Positions 58,645 through 64,000 of a stretch of DNA of 64,000 nt are shown piece by piece. This DNA comes from Microbacterium sp. AK031 (GTDB lineage: Bacteria; Actinomycetota; Actinomycetes; Actinomycetales; Microbacteriaceae): NCBI RefSeq assembly GCF_024807145.1, contig NZ_JANUCA010000008.1:141482-205481 (forward strand), given 5' to 3'. A program made the translations under genes and the position numbers. The notes below the pieces were generated by a model, which saw nothing but the letters and a program-made list of their open reading frames with translations, did not search any database and was not told the DNA's origin. Each line of letters opens with the position of its first letter. Position 1 is the stretch's first letter.

Positions 58645-60696
58645 GTGACGCTCACCGAGACGCGCGGCACGCTGACGGAGGCGCCAGCCGCTCCCGTCCG
58701 GCGCGCTGCGCGCCTCGGCGCGGTGTGGGCGCTCATCGCGCTCGTCGTGCTGCTCGTCCTCACCTCGCTGTGGCACCTCACGCAGGGCACGAGTGGCGCG
58801 ATCTTCGCCGATGAGACGGTGCTGTGGGGCTCTCGGATCCCCCGCCTCGCGGCAGGAGTCACGGTCGGCGTCGCACTCGGCGTCGCCGGCACGCTGCTGC
58901 AATCGCTCTCACGCAATGCACTCGCCTCGCCGGACACACTCGGAGTGACGGCCGGCTCGTATCTGGCCGTCACCGTCATCGCCGCCTTCGGCATCGCGCT
59001 GCCGATCTGGGCATCAGGGACCGTCGCCTTCATCGGCGGCATGGTCGGTGCGGTGATCGTGCTGGGTCTTGCCGGCGGCGCGGCTTCTTCGACCACACGG
59101 CTCGTGCTCGCCGGCTCCGCGCTGGCGATGGCCTTCCAGGCCGGAACGTCCACCCTGCTCATCGTCTTCTCGGAGGAGACCAAGGGGCTGCTGGCATGGG
59201 GGAGCGGTTCGCTGACGCAGCTGAATCTGAACGCCTTCCTGCAGGCCGCCCCGGTCGTCGTGCTCGTGCTGGCAGCGTCGCTGCTGCTGGCCCGTCGCTT
59301 CGATGTGCTCGCTCTCGGCGATGACACGGCTTCATCCCTCGGCATTCCGGTTCGTTCGACGCGGGCCATCGGCATCCTCTTCGCCGTGGCGCTGACCGCC
59401 GTGTCAGTGACGCTCGCCGGTCCGCTCGGCTTCGTCGGACTGTGCGCCCCCGTGCTCGCACGATTGCTGACCAGGGTCGTTCCGGGTCTCAGCCGGCACA
59501 TCTTCCTTCTGCCGGCATCCGGTCTTCTTGGCGCTCTCGTCGTGATCCTCTCTGATGCCGTCCTTCGGGTGATCCTCGGCGCAGAGCAGGCGATCAGCAT
59601 CCCGACGGGCGTGGCCACCACGCTTCTGGGCGCGCTCGTCCTCGTGCTGATGGCGCGTCGCCTCCGCGACGCCGGGCCCACCAGGGAGCCACCGAAGGTG
59701 CGCTTCGGCGTGCGCAGCGTGGCTCGGTTCCGGCTCGTGATCGTGCTCGCGGGAGCCGGAGTGGTCGCGATCGGCATGGTCGGACTGCTGCTCGGGCACA
59801 CCGCGCTGCTCACCGGGGATGTGGTGCTGTGGCTGCAGGGACAGGCTCCGCCGCAGATCGCCTTCGCGCTCTCCGAACGAGCACCGCGCGTGGCCGCGGC
59901 GATGTGCGCAGGGGCCGCCCTCGCGCTCGCCGGAACGTTGATCCAGGCGGTCAGCCGTAACCCGCTCGCCGATCCGGGCATCCTCGGTGTGACCGGCGGT
60001 GCGGGCCTCGGCGCGGTCATCATCGTGACCAGCGCCGTCGCCTCCACTGCAGGCATGATCGCGGCGGCGGTCGTCGGCGCGCTGCTCGCCTTCGCGCTCG
60101 TGTACCTGCTCGCCTGGCGGGGCGGGCTGAACGCCGACCGCTTCATCCTCATCGGCATCGGCGTCTCCTACGGCGCCTCGGCGCTGACGACATTCCTGCT
60201 GCTGCGGGCCAATCCGTGGGACACCCCGAAGATCTACACCTGGCTCTCCGGCACGACGTATGGCCGCATCTGGGAACAGGTGATCCCCGTCGCCATCGTG
60301 CTGATCATCGCGCTACCGCTCGCGTTCGCGGTGCGCCGCGAGGCCGACGTGCTCGCGCTCGACGACGACACACCTCGCCTGATCGGCATCGGCGTGGAGC
60401 GGACTCGGATGATGATGCTCGTCGCCGCGGCGGTGCTCGCGGCGCTCAGCGTGACAGCGGTCGGGGTGATCGGCTTCGTCGGGCTCGTCGCTCCGCACGC
60501 GGCCCGTGCGCTGGTCGGCTCCCGCCACTCACGGATGATCCCTGTGGCGGTGCTGCTGGGGGCACTGCTGGTGGGTGCGGCCGACACGATCGGGCGCACG
60601 ATCATCGCGCCCGAACAGCTGCCGGCAGGCCTCGTCGTCGCGCTGCTGGGTGCGCCGTACTTCGTCTGGCTGCTGTGGCGGTCGCGCGACACGTGA
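58645..60696 (+). CDS. Fused double FecCD permease (FhuB-like)
   Basis: 683 residues, about twice a single FecCD unit, with about 18-20 spans. Half 1 (about 20-335) contains GVAGTLLQSLSRNALASPDT and LGDDTASSLGIPV; half 2 (about 355-680) contains ALAGTLIQAVSRNPLADPGI and LDDDTPRLIGIGV. Both end in the VSVTLAGPLGFVGLCAP / SVTAVGVIGFVGLVAP segment. Fusion replaces the heterodimer of system 1, as in E. coli FhuB. The GTG start follows the binding-protein gene by 10 bp. Its stop is one base from the end of the convergent response-regulator gene. Confidence 0.93.
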   Translation: MTLTETRGTLTEAPAAPVRRAARLGAVWALIALVVLLVLTSLWHLTQGTSGAIFADETVLWGSRIPRLAAGVTVGVALGVAGTLLQSLSRNALASPDTLGVTAGSYLAVTVIAAFGIALPIWASGTVAFIGGMVGAVIVLGLAGGAASSTTRLVLAGSALAMAFQAGTSTLLIVFSEETKGLLAWGSGSLTQLNLNAFLQAAPVVVLVLAASLLLARRFDVLALGDDTASSLGIPVRSTRAIGILFAVALTAVSVTLAGPLGFVGLCAPVLARLLTRVVPGLSRHIFLLPASGLLGALVVILSDAVLRVILGAEQAISIPTGVATTLLGALVLVLMARRLRDAGPTREPPKVRFGVRSVARFRLVIVLAGAGVVAIGMVGLLLGHTALLTGDVVLWLQGQAPPQIAFALSERAPRVAAAMCAGAALALAGTLIQAVSRNPLADPGILGVTGGAGLGAVIIVTSAVASTAGMIAAAVVGALLAFALVYLLAWRGGLNADRFILIGIGVSYGASALTTFLLLRANPWDTPKIYTWLSGTTYGRIWEQVIPVAIVLIIALPLAFAVRREADVLALDDDTPRLIGIGVERTRMMMLVAAAVLAALSVTAVGVIGFVGLVAPHAARALVGSRHSRMIPVAVLLGALLVGAADTIGRTIIAPEQLPAGLVVALLGAPYFVWLLWRSRDT

Positions 60697-60697
60697 G

Positions 60698-61369
60698 TCA
60701 GAGCACCAGCCGGTAGCCCATCCCCGACTCGGTCAGCAGGTGCGCAGGCTCCGCGGGCGAAGCCTCGAGCTTCTTTCGCAGCTGCGACATGTACAACCGC
60801 AGGTAGCCGGAGTCGGAAACCTGCTCGCTGCCCCAGATCCCCTTCAGCAGATCCTGGCGGGTGACGAGCGCGCCGGGATTGCGGGCGAGGTGCTCCAGCA
60901 TCCGCCACTCGGTCGGTGTCAGGTGCACTCTGGCGCCGGCGCGGGTGACGGCCCTCGCGGCGAGATCGATCACGACGTCGCCGAAGCGCACGGTCGATTC
61001 GCCTGTCGTCGGCGAAGCGCGGCGTGACAGCGCGCGCAACCGTGCGAGCAGTTCATCGATCTGGAACGGCTTGGTGACGAAGTCATCCGCGCCGGCATCC
61101 AGAGCCTGCACCTTGTCGGCCGATCCCGTACGCCCGGAGACCACGATGATGGGCGCCGTCGTCCATCCGCGCACGGCATGGATCACTTCGATGCCGTCGA
61201 GCCGCGGCATCCCGAGATCGAGAAGGATGATGTCCGGGTGGGTCTGCGCGGCGGCGGCGATCGCGGCCGCGCCGTCTGCGGCGGCCACGATGTCGTAGCC
61301 ATGCGCGGCGAGGGTGATCCGGAGGGCACGCACCATCTGCGGGTCGTCGTCGACGATGAGGAGCTTCAC
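60698..61369 (-). CDS. KdpE-like response regulator
   Basis: 223 residues. The receiver has the acidic triplet LIVDDDP, phosphoacceptor D51 (IILLDLGMPRLDG) and KPF with the switch Lys. The winged helix from about 125 contains HLTPTEWRMLEHLARNPGAL and SGYLRLYMSQLRKKLE, the KdpE-type features. KdpE activates the K+-ATPase operon when potassium is low. No kdpFABC is present in the window, so target genes may lie elsewhere. It overlaps the kinase gene by 4 bases. Confidence 0.9.
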   Translation of the reverse strand: MKLLIVDDDPQMVRALRITLAAHGYDIVAAADGAAAIAAAAQTHPDIILLDLGMPRLDGIEVIHAVRGWTTAPIIVVSGRTGSADKVQALDAGADDFVTKPFQIDELLARLRALSRRASPTTGESTVRFGDVVIDLAARAVTRAGARVHLTPTEWRMLEHLARNPGALVTRQDLLKGIWGSEQVSDSGYLRLYMSQLRKKLEASPAEPAHLLTESGMGYRLVL

Positions 61370-62856
61370 TCCGCCTCGTGGGTGTCGGGCGATCCCGCGA
61401 AGAGAGGCAGGGAGATGACCATCGTGAGGCCACCAGCTGGGGTGTCCTCGGGCGTCAGGCGACCGCCCATCCCCTCCGTGAATCCCTTCGAGAGGGCGAG
61501 GCCCAGGCCGAGGCCGGTGGTGTTGTCGGTGTCGCCGTAGCGCTGGAACGGCTGGAAGATGCTGCTCTGACGTTCGGGCGGCACTCCCGCTCCTCGATCG
61601 ATGATGCGCAGTTCAGCCCGACCTCCGACGAGATGTGCTGCGACTGTGACGCGACTGCCCGCAGGCGAATATGCGAGCGCGTTGGCGAGCAGATTCACGA
61701 GCACCCTCTGCAGCAACCCCGGATCGGCATGCAGCCCCGGAAGGTCCGGATCCAGGGCGAGTTCGACGTCATCGGGACCGAGCGAGAGTTCGTCGAGCGC
61801 GGAGAGGATGCTGCCTTCCGCGTCGACCCGCGTGGCTGAGACGGCGAGCACTCCCGCTTGCACCCGGCTGACATCCAACAGGTCGGTGATCAGCCTGGAC
61901 AGTGTCGAAAGGCTCTCGTCGGCGGTGGCGAGCAGCTCATCGCGGTCGGATGCCGTGAGTCGATGGGTTCCGCGCAACCCCCCGATCGCGGCCACTGCCG
62001 CCGCCAGTGGGCGGCGGAGGTCATGGCTCAGGGCCGACAGCAGGGCGCTGCGCACCTGATCCGTCTCGGCGAGTGCCTCGGCCTCTCGAGCTGTCGCGCT
62101 GAGATCGGTGTGCTCGATCGCGGCCGACAGCTGCGCGACGATCACATCCAGCAGCCTGCGCGACGGGGCGTCGAGGGGGCCACCGTGTAGTTCGAGGAGT
62201 GCGCGTGGTTCGCCGTCCGCCCCGCGGCCGACGGGAATCGTGGTCGCGCGGCTGTCGCGGACGGGTTCGCCGTCGCGAGCGAGGACTTCGCCGTCAGCTC
62301 CGATGAGTCGCACACCGCTCAATCCGAATGCCTCACGGGTTCGGGTGACGAGTGCGAGCACCGCGTTGTCACCGCGGAGCACGTTGCCCGCGACGGAGAC
62401 GAGCAGCTCAGCCTCGGCGGTGGCGCGGCGGGCGGCGCGTGCGCGGTTGGCGGCTTGGACCACGATGAGGCCCACCAGCACGGCGATGATCACGTACAGC
62501 GCGAGAGCGACGACATGAAGCGGATGGTCGATCGCGATGGTGAACACGGGCGCCACGAACAGCAGATCGAGTGTGATTCCGGAGAGCACCGCGGTGAACA
62601 CAGCGGGACGCAGTCCGCCGATGATTGCGACGACGACCACGAGCAGCTGAAACGACAACACCTCGTAGGTGATCGACTCCTGGCTGCGCAGTGCGAACAG
62701 CATCCAGGAGAGCAGGGGGCCCGCGATCACGGCCGTCGCGAATCCTGCGACCTCCCGTCGCCAGCCGAGCGCGCCGGAGCCGAGGCTGCTGGATCTGGGA
62801 CTCGGCAGTGGCGCACCTGTTGAGGCTGCGGGCTCCGGCATCCGTTCAGTGCTCAT
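61366..62856 (-). CDS. KdpD-like sensor kinase lacking the N-terminal KdpD/Usp region
   Basis: 496 residues against about 850-900 for full KdpD. The protein begins with a short Ser/Pro-rich N-terminus and four hydrophobic spans (DUF4118, about 35-135), then a GAF-like part (AFGLSGVRLIGADGEVLARD), the H-box ALSHDLRRPLAAAV, N-box LVNLLANALAYSP and G-box GLGLGLALSKGF. The cytoplasmic KdpD and UspA domains that normally precede DUF4118 are missing. GGGAGGATC upstream of ATG 62856 fixes the start, and nothing KdpD-like is coded before it. Potassium or turgor sensing is therefore uncertain. Confidence 0.88.
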   Translation of the reverse strand: MSTERMPEPAASTGAPLPSPRSSSLGSGALGWRREVAGFATAVIAGPLLSWMLFALRSQESITYEVLSFQLLVVVVAIIGGLRPAVFTAVLSGITLDLLFVAPVFTIAIDHPLHVVALALYVIIAVLVGLIVVQAANRARAARRATAEAELLVSVAGNVLRGDNAVLALVTRTREAFGLSGVRLIGADGEVLARDGEPVRDSRATTIPVGRGADGEPRALLELHGGPLDAPSRRLLDVIVAQLSAAIEHTDLSATAREAEALAETDQVRSALLSALSHDLRRPLAAAVAAIGGLRGTHRLTASDRDELLATADESLSTLSRLITDLLDVSRVQAGVLAVSATRVDAEGSILSALDELSLGPDDVELALDPDLPGLHADPGLLQRVLVNLLANALAYSPAGSRVTVAAHLVGGRAELRIIDRGAGVPPERQSSIFQPFQRYGDTDNTTGLGLGLALSKGFTEGMGGRLTPEDTPAGGLTMVISLPLFAGSPDTHEAE

Positions 62857-62962
62857 GATCCTCCCGACATTACGCGCAGACGAAGGCGCCGCGACTGCAT
62901 CCTCATGCAATCCATGCAGCACGGGGGCTGAACTCTCACGGGACGCTGACGACATGCGGAAG

Positions 62963-63556
62963 TCAGCGCGCAGCCGGCCACTCCTCGGCGAGCAGCGCGT
63001 AGTCCATGCCGTCCAGCCATTCCCCGGAGCGGTGCAGGGCGGTCTTGCGGCTGAACTCCTCACGGCGCATACCGAGGCGCTCCATGAGTCGCCACGACGG
63101 TTCGTTGTCGGCGAAGCATCCGGCATGCACCCGCCGCAGGCCCAGCGGGCCGAAGCAGACATCGATGGCAGCCTTGACAGCTTCGGTGGCGTACCCGCGT
63201 CCGGCGAATGCCGGGCCCAGCGCCCAGCCGAGTTCGGCCTGCACGCCCTTGGCGTCGCCGGCGACCTCCAGCTGCGCCCAGGCGTCTTCGATGCGCACCA
63301 TCAGGTCGCCGATCACCGTCCGCTCCGTATCGGAGGTCGGCAGCAGTTCGATGACGAACGTGGCAGCGAGGCGATCGGGATCGAGGTAGCGCTCACGGAA
63401 TGCCGCGCGAGTGGCGGGCGCGACGCCGAGCCAGCGGTTGACCTCGGGGATCTTCCGGAACTCCCAGAGGGCGTCGAGGTCTTCCGGGGTGCAGCGGCGG
63501 ATCTCGAGCCGGGAGGTGCGGATCGGCCAGGGGTCGCTGCGCTGCACGTCGGTCAT
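62963..63556 (-). CDS. GNAT acetyltransferase, RimJ/RimL type
   Basis: 197 residues. SRLEIRRCTPEDLDALWEF is the N-terminal strand-helix of Acetyltransf_3; LGWALGPAFAGRGYATEAVK carries the acetyl-CoA loop (GRGYAT), and AGCFADNEPSWRLMERLGM the conserved C-terminal motif. RimJ/RimL acetylate ribosomal protein N-termini; relatives act on many substrates, so the target is open. Start at 63556 (MTDVQRSD) fits the usual N-terminus. Confidence 0.88.
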   Translation of the reverse strand: MTDVQRSDPWPIRTSRLEIRRCTPEDLDALWEFRKIPEVNRWLGVAPATRAAFRERYLDPDRLAATFVIELLPTSDTERTVIGDLMVRIEDAWAQLEVAGDAKGVQAELGWALGPAFAGRGYATEAVKAAIDVCFGPLGLRRVHAGCFADNEPSWRLMERLGMRREEFSRKTALHRSGEWLDGMDYALLAEEWPAAR

Positions 63557-63667
63557 GGTCTCAGCGTAGATCAACGTGAAAGCAGGGGCGCTCTGGTCTC
63601 CGGAAAGATCCTCTGATCAGGGTGAAACACGGGTGGGAATGTCGGTGGGCCGGTGTTGAATGGGGGT

Positions 63668-64000
63668 GTGGACAGCATCGTTGCTCGGCTTCGGGATCTT
63701 GAGGAGTCCCTCGATTCTGTGGCGTGTGATGCGTTCGATGGTGAGGTGATTCCTGGTCTCTCTGATGCGGATGTGGCGGAGCTGTTGGCGCTGTCGGGGC
63801 GGATCCAGCGGCGGGTGGAGGCTCTGCAGGTCGAGGCGACCGTGCAGGTCGGTGACCGCTCGGCGGGGTTGAGGGAAGAGCGGATGACGACCCGGTATGG
63901 GTGTTCGAAGCCGGTGGATCTGGTGCGGATGCTGACGGGCACCGACACACGCGCCGCGACCCGCCTCGTGAGGGCGGCGCGTCTGGTGCGGCGGGATGTC
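63668..64000 (+). CDS. DUF222 (13E12-repeat type) HNH-endonuclease-like protein, 5' part
   Basis: 111 codons run off the right edge with no stop. From GTG 63668 the protein starts VDSIVARLRDLEESLDSV, followed by CDAFDGEVIPGLSDADVAEL and RYGCSKPVDLVRMLTGTD, which match the N-terminal DUF222 domain of actinobacterial 13E12-type proteins. The C-terminal HNH nuclease domain would lie beyond the window. Members are often multicopy and considered mobile or selfish, but the role is unproven. GGGTG-rich sequence precedes the start with no clear ribosome site. Confidence 0.85.
   Translation, partial: MDSIVARLRDLEESLDSVACDAFDGEVIPGLSDADVAELLALSGRIQRRVEALQVEATVQVGDRSAGLREERMTTRYGCSKPVDLVRMLTGTDTRAATRLVRAARLVRRDV

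Noticed and set aside
57282..60158. Open frame of 958 codons on the minus strand across the second siderophore operon
   Set aside because: It is the antisense shadow of intact binding-protein and permease genes, with a Ser/Arg/Ala-rich composition and no domain; long antisense open frames are expected in high-GC DNA.

Overview
The window reads as chromosome of a high-GC actinobacterium, most likely Microbacterium or a close relative in the Microbacteriaceae. The grounds are the strong G/C bias at third codon positions, GTG starts and GTGA/ATGA overlaps, short intergenic gaps, IdeR/DtxR-type iron boxes, several apparently leaderless promoters, and gene types typical of that family: an emfourin/protealysin pair, a DUF222 (13E12-like) HNH gene, a SigJ-type sigma factor and a DUF3516 helicase. 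No rRNA, tRNA, CRISPR array, integrase or phage structural gene was seen. No gap between genes exceeds about 250 bp.

Layout. 0-12 kb: mixed housekeeping and stress genes. These are the tail of a ROK kinase/regulator, a VOC remnant, an ArsR-SRPBCC pair, RNase HI with an extra tail, a flavin monooxygenase, a PhnB/VOC protein, an MscS channel, a protealysin-like protease with its emfourin inhibitor, a zinc-ribbon SDR, and an HxlR-azoreductase pair. 11.9-18.7 kb: an RpiR/SIS regulator, then a six-gene operon joining a Fe3+/phosphonate-type ABC importer to three phosphatases of unrelated folds; its permease reads in two frames. 18.8-29.9 kb: an IclR regulator divergent from a ten-gene catabolic operon. 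The operon has an Opu-type (quaternary amine/osmolyte) ABC importer, a formaldehyde-activating-enzyme (Fae) homologue, a beta-hydroxyacid dehydrogenase, an aldehyde dehydrogenase, an SDR, an AGPS-like FAD oxidase and an FGGY kinase. I consider this the most likely undescribed system in the window.

30-41.7 kb: a two-component system divergent from a VanY-type peptidase, a GNAT enzyme, a large Ski2-like helicase, a SigJ-type sigma factor with a divergent NmrA-like gene, an MFS exporter, DeoD, a DNA-alkylation-repair protein and a FUSC-type exporter. 41.8-46.8 kb: a siderophore ABC importer with a ferric-siderophore reductase behind an IdeR box. 46.9-53.7 kb: a DUF998 membrane protein, a GH42 beta-galactosidase preceded by a large hairpin, PutP, and an alpha/beta hydrolase divergent from a TetR gene with two identical-core operators. 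53.8-60.7 kb: a large LuxR (LAL) regulator and a second IdeR-boxed siderophore system with a fused double permease. 60.7-64 kb: a KdpDE-like pair whose kinase lacks the N-terminal KdpD domain, a GNAT enzyme, and the start of a DUF222 gene.

Non-coding structure is richer than usual. A 91-bp element with terminal inverted repeats occurs twice at identical length, with a third degenerate copy beside the first. A second intergenic family shares an RAGTGTGCC motif. Strong hairpins sit at 40.6 and 48.1 kb. All assignments are by reading motifs and context; no database search was run.
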